This document shows positions 1 to 6,491 of a stretch of DNA of 7,314 bases, in pieces; the first letter of the stretch is position 1, and each line of letters opens with the position of its first letter. The DNA is from Bacteroidales bacterium. GTDB taxonomy: Bacteria; Bacteroidota; Bacteroidia; Bacteroidales; F082. A program made the translations under genes and the position numbers. The DNA lies in NCBI GenBank assembly GCA_020853175.1, contig JADYZK010000082.1, positions 1 through 7,314 of the forward strand, read 5' to 3'. The notes under the pieces are model-generated. The model saw only the letters and a program-made list of their open reading frames with translations, searched no databases and had not been told where the DNA came from.

Positions 1-138
1 AAAGTGGATATTCTTGTAACATACCTCAAATTTGCCGAATGGGCACTTTCATCAGGAACGGAATACCAAGATTGGTACCTCGATAAATCAGGTTATCGCA
101 ACACAGACAACATTTATCCTAAACCTTCAAATAAATAA
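1..138 (+). CDS. C-terminal end of a probable LruC-domain (DUF4842) surface protein, 5' truncated
   Basis: Frame 1 is open from the window edge to a TAA at 136-138 and gives 45 residues, so only the C-terminus is present. The visible pattern is a run ending YLKFAEWALSSG, then DWY, then GYRN and a final IYPKP. It resembles the end of DUF4842 in Bacteroidota LruC-domain proteins, where a 'YP.FA.WA.S.G' segment is followed by 'DWY' and a terminal 'Y'. Such proteins are exported and surface-associated, of unknown biochemical role. The assignment rests on this short pattern alone; the signal peptide and most of the domain lie outside the window. A strong terminator 63 nt after the stop supports this being the real 3' end of a transcription unit. 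Confidence 0.6.
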   Translation, partial: KVDILVTYLKFAEWALSSGTEYQDWYLDKSGYRNTDNIYPKPSNK

Positions 139-200
139 TCGTTTATAAAATTTTGATAGAATTTATGTATTGAAACAGAGGTTTCATCAAAACAATTAAT

Positions 201-233
201 AAAAGTGTGGCAAAAATTTGTCACACTTTTTTT
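201..233 (+). terminator. Rho-independent terminator after the LruC-type gene
   Basis: A perfect 9-bp stem (AAAAGTGTG at 201-209 with CACACTTTT at 222-230) extends inward through a G-T pair and C-G and A-T pairs to a loop of about 4 nt. It runs straight into a seven-T tract at 227-233. This is a textbook intrinsic terminator for the upstream + strand gene. The A-rich left arm would give a weaker T-tract on the other strand, but no - strand gene ends here. Confidence 0.85.
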
Positions 234-318
234 GTGCCTTTTGCTCTTGTTTTTACCTTCCAAGCTCTTTTTCCATTGTTATTTTATCAATCACTATATC
301 AGAATAGATTTAATCATG

Positions 319-326
319 TACTTTTG
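319..326 (+). promoter_or_regulatory. Possible Bacteroidota -7 promoter box (TACTTTTG) for the DUF3298 gene
   Basis: TACTTTTG matches the TAnnTTTG -7 consensus of the primary sigma factor in Bacteroidota and lies 38 nt upstream of the ATG at 365, after the terminator at 201-233. No TTTG-like -33 element is visible at the expected 19-21 nt spacing, so the call rests on the -7 box and its position. The leader is A/T-rich with no Shine-Dalgarno site, which is usual for the phylum. Confidence 0.4.
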
Positions 327-364
327 TATAGGTCACCTGTTATTCATTTATTTATAGCCTAAAA

Positions 365-1456
365 ATGAGAAAAAGACTTCACTTATACCTGTTGTTTTCT
401 TTGCTTTTTACTGCCTTTGCTGCATCACCACAAGGTTTGAAAATCAGTCGCTTCCATGGCAAAAGTGGCGCATTAGAAGTGTCGGTACTCCTACAAACAA
501 TAGAGTCGAACATCGCGGCACAAATGTTCTACCAAGTGAGGGATGATTTGGGAGTTGATACTGTTGGATATCTTGAACTCGAAGGCAAATTAGATGCGGA
601 TAATTCATTAATACTGAAAGTATTGGAGAATGAAAAAGAGGTGTTTGTCGGGAAATTAAATGATAACAGCCTAAAAGGTATTTTTAAACTTCTGCAACCA
701 GAGACAACTCAAATGGAATGTGAAAAGCAAACCACATCGTGGAGCGATCATTTCCGTAAGTTGTACCGCAATGCTTCTTTAAAATTGTTTCCTGACGAGC
801 CTCAGTCACCTGAGGCCATTATTGAAGTCAATTTATTGGTTCCTTCCGATTCGTTAATTTCACTTCAAGGTTCTTTTGCTGATTTTTATGCCCTGGTTGC
901 CGACAGCCATAAAACGACAGGTTTTGGCCAACAGGTGTATTTCAACATCCAGGATTTTTTCGAACAATATTTAAAACTCTCTGATTTTGAAGGTGAAAAA
1001 GGGCCTTCCTTTCAGTGGTTTGAAAGTATTGATGGTACGATAGTGTGGATGAACGAACGCTTCATCATCTTGCGAAAGCAAATTTATGTGTTTACCGGCG
1101 GAGCAAATGGAATGTTCAATGTTTCTTTTGGACTGTTTGACACCGTAACATCCGAAGCGGTTACTTTGGATAAAATATTTGTCAGTGGTTTTGACAATGC
1201 GCTCAGTCAAAAGCTTACGAGCAAATTAAAAGCCAAGGCAGGTTGTATTGAAAGTGCTGATCTGCAAGATTGTGGATATTTTGTTTCTGAAGTTTCTCCT
1301 TCTGAAAACTTTTTTATCAGTCCATTCGGAATCTTCTTTCACTACAATTACTACGAAATAGCACCGCGGTCGTTTGGCACAACAACATTGTTTTTATCAT
1401 TCGATGAATTACAACCCTTTTTGAAGGAAGGACTGCGCGATAGCTTCCAAAACTAA
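365..1456 (+). CDS. Secreted DUF4163/DUF3298-type protein of unknown function
   Basis: This is a complete 363-residue protein. Its N-terminus (MRKR, a hydrophobic stretch, then TAFAAS) is a type I signal peptide with likely cleavage near residues 19-20. There is no lipobox cysteine, so it is probably periplasmic or secreted. Residues about 25-110 form a beta-rich segment with G-L-E-L-E-G-like repeats, often seen in Bacteroidota envelope proteins. The C-terminal half resembles the DUF4163-DUF3298 (RsiV/PdaC-type) module: an IYVFTGGANG segment near residue 248, a 'vtLdkIF' segment, and near the end FFHYNYYEIAP followed by a SFDELQPFLKEG-like close, matching the DUF3298 signature 'Y.IaPys.G...f.ipy.eL.p.l'. 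Related domains occur in anti-sigma factors and peptidoglycan deacetylases, but there is no catalytic deacetylase domain here and I assign no activity. The ATG is the first in frame and leads directly into the signal peptide. Confidence 0.8.
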   Translation: MRKRLHLYLLFSLLFTAFAASPQGLKISRFHGKSGALEVSVLLQTIESNIAAQMFYQVRDDLGVDTVGYLELEGKLDADNSLILKVLENEKEVFVGKLNDNSLKGIFKLLQPETTQMECEKQTTSWSDHFRKLYRNASLKLFPDEPQSPEAIIEVNLLVPSDSLISLQGSFADFYALVADSHKTTGFGQQVYFNIQDFFEQYLKLSDFEGEKGPSFQWFESIDGTIVWMNERFIILRKQIYVFTGGANGMFNVSFGLFDTVTSEAVTLDKIFVSGFDNALSQKLTSKLKAKAGCIESADLQDCGYFVSEVSPSENFFISPFGIFFHYNYYEIAPRSFGTTTLFLSFDELQPFLKEGLRDSFQN

Positions 1457-1471
1457 AGCTGAGTTTTTGGG

Positions 1472-1539
1472 TTAAACATTCCGTCTGAAAAATAAGGAAT
1501 GTGTAAAACACCTGATCATCCTATTAAAGAATGATTTTT
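1472..1539. terminator. Weak hairpins between convergent genes, possible terminator region
   Basis: The 106-bp gap between the two convergent stop codons holds two imperfect inverted repeats. One pairs ACATTCC (1476-1482) with GGAATGT (1496-1502), extended after one mismatch by TTA/TAA (1472-1474, 1504-1506), with a 13-nt loop. The second pairs ATCAT (1515-1519) with ATGAT (1531-1535) plus one closing pair after a mismatch, and is followed on the + strand by T's at 1535-1539. The second could end transcription of the DUF3298 gene. Neither has a good T-tract on the - strand, so termination of the lutA-like transcript is unclear. Confidence 0.3.
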
Positions 1540-1562
1540 AAAGCAAGAAAACCGGGTATAAT

Positions 1563-2282
1563 TTACCAACCTGATGCTAATATATCAGCGATATGGATGG
1601 TTTTGATCGGGAGATTGTTTTTGTTGATATAGCTTTGCTGATGCATAAGACACGAGAGATCAGTTGATACAATATACTCAGCCTCAGTATCTAAGGCATT
1701 CTGAACTTTTTGCTCAGCCATGGCAACGGCTATAGCTTCATTTTTGAGTGAGAAGGTGCCGCCAAAGCCGCAGCAAACATGGGTGTCTTTCATCTCAACC
1801 AGTTTGAGACCCTTCACTTTTGACAGTAAAATACGGGCTTCTTTTTTAAGGCCGTACTCACGAAGTCCTGAACAGCTATCGTGAAAAGTAACCTGATGCG
1901 GAAAACTGGCACCTAAATCAATAACACCAATTTGGTTGACTAAAAAATCAGTGAGCTCATAAATGTTTCTTACCATCTTCTTGTACTCCAGATGGTTAGA
2001 TGTGTTGTGGAAAAGCTCTTGATAAGAAGTTTTAACAAATCCCGTGCACGAAGCGGAGGGTCCAACAACAGGCCTATCGTTGTGGAAATCTTTCAAAAAT
2101 TTTTCCCCAAGTTTTTTGGCTTCATCCCAAAAACCACTGTTGAAGGCCATTTGGCCGCAACAAGTTTGCTCGGGATTGTAATGAACTTCAACGCCGGCTT
2201 TTTGTAAAACTTTCACTACATTCATGCCTGTTTCAGGATACATCTGATCAACAAAACACGGAATGAAAAGATCAACAGTCAT
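1563..2282 (-). CDS. lutA: LutA/YkgE-family (Fe-S)-binding protein with two cysteine-rich (CCG) domains
   Basis: This 239-residue protein has the normal length of LutA, the cysteine-rich subunit of the LutABC L-lactate utilisation complex. It has two CCG domains of the heterodisulfide-reductase/GlpC type. The first has C9, C41-C42-G-Q and C79-T-G-F; the second has C137, C170-C171-G-F-G-G-T and C211-L-M-H. The last Cys of CxxC is replaced in domain 1, as in other LutA proteins. Such domains bind iron-sulfur clusters and pass electrons. I chose ATG 2282 because MTVDLFIPCFVD aligns with the usual LutA N-terminus. A TTG start at 2303 would add seven residues, but that stretch overlaps a -7 promoter box. 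No lutB or lutC is adjacent, so lactate oxidation is inferred from family only; a role with another Fe-S or flavin oxidase is possible. Confidence 0.85.
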   Translation of the reverse strand: MTVDLFIPCFVDQMYPETGMNVVKVLQKAGVEVHYNPEQTCCGQMAFNSGFWDEAKKLGEKFLKDFHNDRPVVGPSASCTGFVKTSYQELFHNTSNHLEYKKMVRNIYELTDFLVNQIGVIDLGASFPHQVTFHDSCSGLREYGLKKEARILLSKVKGLKLVEMKDTHVCCGFGGTFSLKNEAIAVAMAEQKVQNALDTEAEYIVSTDLSCLMHQQSYINKNNLPIKTIHIADILASGW

Positions 2283-2300
2283 ATATTTGGGAATAAAATG

Positions 2301-2308
2301 CAAATATA
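2301..2308 (-). promoter_or_regulatory. Probable -7 promoter box (TATATTTG) for the lutA-like gene
   Basis: Read on the - strand, the sequence is TATATTTG, an exact TAnnTTTG match, ending 18 nt before the ATG at 2282. This predicts a very short leader and its own transcription start within the 84-nt aroA-lutA gap. No clear TTTG -33 element is seen at 19-21 nt spacing. The box argues against translation from the upstream TTG at 2303, which lies inside it. Confidence 0.5.
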
Positions 2309-2366
2309 GGCCAAAGGAATGTTTTTAGATGATTTTTATTTTATAAGTCATTTTTAGGGCAAATTA

Positions 2367-3623
2367 TCACAAAGGTTCAATCAGTGTAACAGCTTGAGTG
2401 TGATTTAGTTCTTTAAAAAAATGCGGATATGATTTCACAACCACCGATGGATTTTCTATTGTAACAGCACCGATCACCATTGCGAGTGGCGACAAAGCCA
2501 TTGCCATACGATGATCGTGGTAAGTGTGAAAATAAACGGGCTGAAGATCAGTGATTTGAGTTTTAGGATGAAGATCAAAAACGCCTTCGGTAATTTTATC
2601 GAAACGACATCCGATTTTTAGAAGTTCGGTTTGAAGGGCAGCCGTACGGTCCGATTCTTTGTATTTGAGGTTTTCAAGTCCGGTAAAACGCGCTTGAACT
2701 TTCAGTCCGGCGCAGGTTGCAGCCAAAGCTGGAAGCATATCGGGATGGTCGTGCAAATCAAATTGTAGTTTCTTGGCTATTTTTCCTGTTTTAAAAATCA
2801 ACAGGCCATCAGGTTCCTCAAAGGCTTCAACGCCAAGTTGAGAGAACATAGAAACCATTTCCTTGTCGCCTTGTAAACTATTGGATGACAAGTCTTTAAT
2901 AAGTAGTTCTCCACCTTCACTTAGTGCAACCAATTCAAACCAAAATGCAGCAGCACTCCAATCGGGCTCTACGGTTAGGTGTTTTTTCTTATATTCCAAT
3001 GGCAGAATGTGTATAATTCGATTGCTGACAACAACATGAGCACCAAACCATTTCATCACATTCAAGCTCATTTCCAGATAAGGCATGGAGCTCAAATTTC
3101 CGCTCAGTTCCAATTCAAGGCCATTTTTCCAAGTGGGAGCTGCCAAAACGAGGGACGACGCAAACTGACTGCTTTTTTCCATGCTTACCATGGTTTTGCC
3201 CCCTTGAAGTTGCTTTCCTTGAATATGAAGAGGAGCAAATCCTTCTTTTTCAACATATTGAATGTTGGCTCCCAACTGTTTCAGACCATTCACAAGATCA
3301 GAAACAGGTCGCGATTTCATCCTTTCATCACCTGTGAGTATCCAATTTCCTTGAAATGAAGCGAGGTAACTGACCAAAAACCTGAAAACGGTGCCGGCGT
3401 TGCCACAGTGAATAATAGTTGGCAAATCGTGCGTTACTGCTTGTTGAATCAATTGAAGGTTTTCAATTAACATACGTGTGTCATCTGCCTCGGAAAGTGC
3501 ATCAATGGAGCTGAAATCAAATCCGCCGTAAGCGCAAATCATCAAAGCCCTATTGCTGATACTTTTGCTTTCTGGGAGGCGTACCTCAGCCTTAAAGTCT
3601 TTTTTATTAATTTTTATTAACAT
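2367..3623 (-). CDS. aroA: 3-phosphoshikimate 1-carboxyvinyltransferase (EPSP synthase)
   Basis: This cytoplasmic enzyme joins phosphoenolpyruvate and shikimate-3-phosphate to make EPSP, step 6 of the shikimate pathway. The family motifs are present in order: LPESKSISNR with K20, S21 and R25; DDTR at 47-50; GNAGT at 74-78; GDERMKSRPVSDL; SSQFASSLVLAAP; EPDWSAAAF; HDHPDMLPALAA with the catalytic Asp; KYKESDR with the catalytic Glu; HDHRMAMA; and KSYPHFF with the Lys near the C-terminus. Length is 418 residues, close to the family norm. ATG 3623 is chosen because it places the first beta strand correctly and lies 4 nt after the aroB stop; the alternative TTG at 3635 would overlap aroB and add only MNNR. 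The residue after GNAGTVFR is Phe82, where the E. coli enzyme has Pro101. Translation is probably coupled to aroB. Confidence 0.96.
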   Translation of the reverse strand: MLIKINKKDFKAEVRLPESKSISNRALMICAYGGFDFSSIDALSEADDTRMLIENLQLIQQAVTHDLPTIIHCGNAGTVFRFLVSYLASFQGNWILTGDERMKSRPVSDLVNGLKQLGANIQYVEKEGFAPLHIQGKQLQGGKTMVSMEKSSQFASSLVLAAPTWKNGLELELSGNLSSMPYLEMSLNVMKWFGAHVVVSNRIIHILPLEYKKKHLTVEPDWSAAAFWFELVALSEGGELLIKDLSSNSLQGDKEMVSMFSQLGVEAFEEPDGLLIFKTGKIAKKLQFDLHDHPDMLPALAATCAGLKVQARFTGLENLKYKESDRTAALQTELLKIGCRFDKITEGVFDLHPKTQITDLQPVYFHTYHDHRMAMALSPLAMVIGAVTIENPSVVVKSYPHFFKELNHTQAVTLIEPL

Positions 3624-3627
3624 TCTA

Positions 3628-4683
3628 TTATTCAACTATATAGAGATAATAATGAAGACTTTCGCGAACCAAATCTATTGATACTTCTTGATCATACACG
3701 GCTTGGCCAATGGATGTTATCAATACAAAAAGCAGCTTGTTGCTGTTGTTTTTTTTGTCTTGAAACATCCTTTCAATCAAATTGGTTATGTCGTTTTCAG
3801 AAAATTTATAAGGTTTGTAAAACTTTTTATAAGTTGTGCTTAAGTTTTCGGCCACTTGCAAGGGCAGTTGCAATAGTCGGTGCGAAAGGTACAGTTCGGC
3901 CAACATTCCTGCCGCTATTGCTTCTCCGTGCAACAATGAAATTTCGTTTTCGAGTGCATAAGATTCTAAAGCATGTCCAATGGTATGGCCAAAATTTAAG
4001 ATTTTGCGTTGAGCCTTTTCTGTGGGATCAAGCGTTGTGATGGCTTTTTTGATATCAACGCATTGGCGGATCAACGTAAGAGCTGGCGATGTTGTAAATT
4101 GTTGTGGATCAGCATCAAGCAATTGCTTATCGGAAATAAAACCATATTTCAACACCTCCGCAAAACCCGATAAAAGTTCTCGTTCAGGCAAAGTTGATAA
4201 AAATTCATTGAAAATCAGCACCATCTCGGATGGGTAAAAAGTGCCAATATGATTTTTAAAGTACTGAAAATCAATGCCTGTTTTGCCTCCAATGGCAGCA
4301 TCAACCATTGCCAAAAGGCTTGTAGGAATATGAATGGTTCGAATACCGCGTTTAAAGCATGAGGCAGCAAACCCTCCAATGTCGGTCACCATGCCACCGC
4401 CAAGGTTGATCAAAAAGGCATCGCGACCGGCTCCTAAGGCAGTCAATTGTTGCCAGATGTTGGCAACGCTGTCAAGGGTTTTGTGGGCTTCGCCTGCGGG
4501 AATGATAATTTGATGAAAATTGGATGCTGACTGTTCGAGCATTTCCATCAACACCGGAACACAATACTTATTGGTATGAGTGTCACTTAAAAATACAATT
4601 TTCTGTTTGTTTTTTTCGCACTCAACCAACACGTTTCTAAGTTGTTGCAACGCATCAGTTCCATAAAAAGTATTTGATTTCAT
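3628..4683 (-). CDS. aroB: 3-dehydroquinate synthase
   Basis: This enzyme converts DAHP to 3-dehydroquinate, step 2 of the shikimate pathway, using NAD+ and a divalent metal. The 351-residue product has the NAD-binding GGGMVTDIGGFAAS segment (95-108), the PTSLLAMVDAAIGGKTGID block (120-138) and KNHIGTFYP (143-151). The likely Zn ligands are E176 (GFAEVLKYG), H233 (FGHTIGHA) and H253 (LLHGEA). R226, N230 and H237 also match active-site positions of the Aspergillus nidulans enzyme. ATG 4683 gives the normal N-terminus (MKSNTFYG). A GTG at 4758 would add 25 residues rich in basic and aromatic amino acids with no family counterpart, so I rejected it. The gene follows ald after 137 nt and precedes aroA by 4 nt, so aroB-aroA is almost certainly one mRNA. 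Confidence 0.96.
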   Translation of the reverse strand: MKSNTFYGTDALQQLRNVLVECEKNKQKIVFLSDTHTNKYCVPVLMEMLEQSASNFHQIIIPAGEAHKTLDSVANIWQQLTALGAGRDAFLINLGGGMVTDIGGFAASCFKRGIRTIHIPTSLLAMVDAAIGGKTGIDFQYFKNHIGTFYPSEMVLIFNEFLSTLPERELLSGFAEVLKYGFISDKQLLDADPQQFTTSPALTLIRQCVDIKKAITTLDPTEKAQRKILNFGHTIGHALESYALENEISLLHGEAIAAGMLAELYLSHRLLQLPLQVAENLSTTYKKFYKPYKFSENDITNLIERMFQDKKNNSNKLLFVLITSIGQAVYDQEVSIDLVRESLHYYLYIVE

Positions 4684-4704
4684 TGTGTTCTCAGATTCGT
4701 TTTT

Positions 4705-4733
4705 CAAAAAATGCCTTGTTTTTCGTTTGCAAA
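4705..4733 (-). promoter_or_regulatory. Candidate promoter for aroB-aroA
   Basis: On the - strand a TTTG (4733-4730) is followed after 17 nt by ATTTTTTG (4712-4705), 21 nt before the aroB ATG. The TTTG parts fit the Bacteroidota -33/-7 pattern, but the -7 element lacks the TA and the spacer is slightly short. In such A/T-rich DNA chance matches are likely. The main argument is the 137-nt gap after ald, which makes a separate promoter plausible. Confidence 0.25.
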
Positions 4734-4820
4734 AGTGGTGATAAAAATAAGATGCCACAAAAGCAACAATGGCTTTTTAGATCGAATAGTCCATCCATCT
4801 AAATTTTAGCGACCCATCAG

Positions 4821-6041
4821 TTAATAGAATGCCGCAAGCAACAAGTCCAAATGTTGAAAAGGAATATCGTGCAACTTACTGATTTGATGGTTAGTAAGGA
4901 TGCCGTTAAAAATATACGCGCCTTTAGAGAAGGCTCTGTTGTTTTTCAGTGTTTTGTCAACACCGCCATTTTCAGCAATTTCGAGCAAGAGTCCGCTAAA
5001 GAAATTACTGAATGATGTTGAGGCCGTTCTGGGAACTTTTGATGCTATGTTGGGCACACAATAATGCGTGATGTCATGTAGCTGATATACAGGGTTTTGG
5101 TGATTGGTAGGGCGTGAGGTCTCAAAGCAGCCTCCTTGGTCAATGCTTACATCAATAATGACAGAGCCAGGTTTCATTTTTTTAACAAATTCGGCGGGGA
5201 TAAAGCAAGGTGTGGTTCCTTCGGCAGCATGTTTGGCGGCAATTACAACATCGGCCGTTAGAAGTGCTTTTTCAATTTCATCAGGTTGAAAGACAGAGGT
5301 ATAGATTCTTTCTTTGAGGTTGTTTTGTAAAGTTCGTAGCTTATAGATGGAGTTATCAAACACTTTCACTTGCGCACCTAAGCCAAGAGCTGCCCGCGAA
5401 GCATATTCGGCAACTGTTCCTGCGCCAATCACCACCACCTCGGTGGAAGGTACGCCGGGAAAGCCTCCCAGCATAATACCCTTACCATATTGCGGATGAC
5501 AGAGATACTCGGCGGCAATCAGCATGGTGGCATTGCCAATGATTTCACTCATCGAACGCACCAAAGGAAGCGCCCCGGTTTTGTCTTGAATGAACTCAAA
5601 GGCGATGGCGTTTACTTTTTTAGTCATTAAATGTTGAAAGTAATCTTTGGTGCGGGTTGGAAACTGAACCGCCGACAATAGACAGCGGTGTTTTTCGAGC
5701 AAATCAATTTCTTCGCGAAGCGGTGGAGCAATTTTCAAAACAATATCGGCTCCAAAAACAGAGGCGTGATCATCAATAATTTCGGCGCCGGCTTCGGCAT
5801 ACTCATGGTCGGAAAAGCGAGATTTTTCGCCTGCATTTTTTTCTAGGAGTATTCGATGGCCGTGGTTTACAAGTAGTCGAACCCCCGAAGGCACCAATCC
5901 GATTCTGTTTTCGTTGGCCGACAGCTCCCGCGGAATACCAATGGTTAAACTGCTCGATTTCTTTGCGACTTCTAACACCTCTTCTTGTGTTAAAATGCCA
6001 GCAGAGCTTGAAAATGGATTGTAATGTATGTTTTCAGCCAT
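4821..6041 (-). CDS. ald: Alanine dehydrogenase, Bacteroidota type
   Basis: This is a predicted cytoplasmic NAD-dependent enzyme interconverting L-alanine with pyruvate and ammonium. The 406-residue length exceeds the roughly 370 of classical Ald because of about 30 extra N-terminal residues (MAENIHYNPFSS onward), a form common in this phylum. Residues 33-53 (IGIPRELSANENRIGLVPSG) give substrate-binding R46; K103 in VLKIAPP matches catalytic Lys75 of the M. tuberculosis enzyme; the Rossmann motif GAGTVAEYA is at 206-214, with D229 at the end of strand 2 suggesting NAD rather than NADP; and DVSIDQGGCFETSRPT (297 onward) gives D301, equivalent to Asp270. Position 126 is Gln where classical Ald has His96. 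The family also includes the transhydrogenase alpha subunit and saccharopine dehydrogenase, but the DQGGCFETSRPT block favours Ald. It starts 12 nt after tsaE. Confidence 0.88.
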   Translation of the reverse strand: MAENIHYNPFSSSAGILTQEEVLEVAKKSSSLTIGIPRELSANENRIGLVPSGVRLLVNHGHRILLEKNAGEKSRFSDHEYAEAGAEIIDDHASVFGADIVLKIAPPLREEIDLLEKHRCLLSAVQFPTRTKDYFQHLMTKKVNAIAFEFIQDKTGALPLVRSMSEIIGNATMLIAAEYLCHPQYGKGIMLGGFPGVPSTEVVVIGAGTVAEYASRAALGLGAQVKVFDNSIYKLRTLQNNLKERIYTSVFQPDEIEKALLTADVVIAAKHAAEGTTPCFIPAEFVKKMKPGSVIIDVSIDQGGCFETSRPTNHQNPVYQLHDITHYCVPNIASKVPRTASTSFSNFFSGLLLEIAENGGVDKTLKNNRAFSKGAYIFNGILTNHQISKLHDIPFQHLDLLLAAFY

Positions 6042-6053
6042 GATTTTTCGGGT

Positions 6054-6491
6054 TTACTTTTGGTGAATCACCTCTATTTCAAATCGTCTTGTTTCGTTTG
6101 GTTCACTGTTTTCAATGGTTATCTTTACGTATTTTTCGGGTAAAAGTTGCTCAATTTTTTCGGGCCACTCTACAAAACAAGTATGATTGCTGTAAAAATA
6201 GTTTTCATATCCAATATCATACGCTTCTTCGATGCGGTTGATGCGATAAAAATCGAAATGATATACCAACACATCCCGCTCATCGCCATACTCGTTGACG
6301 AGCGAAAACGTTGGGCTGCTCACATCATCGTTGAGGCCCAATTGTTTACACACTAATTTGATAAGGGTTGTTTTGCCCGAACCCATGGGTCCATAGAAGG
6401 CGAAAACACCGGCTTCGCCCAGGAGCGAAACCAGTGTTTTAGCCACTTTTTCCAATTCGGAAAGGGAATGAATTTCTATAACATGTTTCAT
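6054..6491 (-). CDS. tsaE: tRNA threonylcarbamoyladenosine biosynthesis ATPase TsaE
   Basis: TsaE is the small ATPase that works with TsaB and TsaD to form t6A37 on ANN-decoding tRNAs. The 145-residue protein has the complete family signature: Walker A GPMGSGKTT at 34-42, SSPTFSLVNEY at 58-68 (switch I-like), HFDFYR at 78-83 with D80, and FVEWPEKI at 106-113 with E108 and W109. Length is normal for the family. The ATG (6491-6489) overlaps the TGA of porX in an ATGA arrangement, so translation is probably coupled. The ald start lies 12 nt after the tsaE stop. The usual partners tsaB and tsaD are not in the window. Confidence 0.96.
   Translation of the reverse strand: MKHVIEIHSLSELEKVAKTLVSLLGEAGVFAFYGPMGSGKTTLIKLVCKQLGLNDDVSSPTFSLVNEYGDERDVLVYHFDFYRINRIEEAYDIGYENYFYSNHTCFVEWPEKIEQLLPEKYVKITIENSEPNETRRFEIEVIHQK

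Noticed and set aside
139..364. Possible small gene or structured RNA in the largest intergenic gap
   Set aside because: Beyond the terminator (201-233) and the -7 box (319-326), I see only A/T-rich sequence, with no convincing short reading frame or extended pairing.
971..1210. 79-codon open frame on the - strand inside the DUF3298 gene
   Set aside because: It is antisense to the domain-bearing region, with no recognisable motif and no promoter box in front.
2283..2303. Upstream TTG start for the lutA-like gene, adding MHFIPKY
   Set aside because: LutA homologues begin at the MTVDLF-like strand, an ATG is available at 2282, and the upstream TTG falls inside a TAnnTTTG promoter box.
2979..3359. 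126-codon open frame on the + strand inside aroA
   Set aside because: It lies wholly antisense to a clear EPSP synthase, is rich in Phe/His/Gln/Ser as expected from reverse-frame reading, and shows no domain.
3624..3635. TTG start for aroA overlapping the end of aroB
   Set aside because: It adds only four residues with no family support; the ATG at 3623 fits the first EPSPS strand and sits 4 nt after the aroB stop.
3678..4040. 120-codon open frame on the + strand inside aroB
   Set aside because: It is antisense to conserved aroB sequence, with Cys runs produced by reversed Gln/Lys codons; no promoter or family resemblance.
4684..4758. GTG start giving aroB a 25-residue basic/aromatic N-terminal extension
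   Set aside because: DHQ synthases of normal length begin near MKSNTFYG; the extra stretch looks like translated intergenic DNA and has no signal-peptide pattern.
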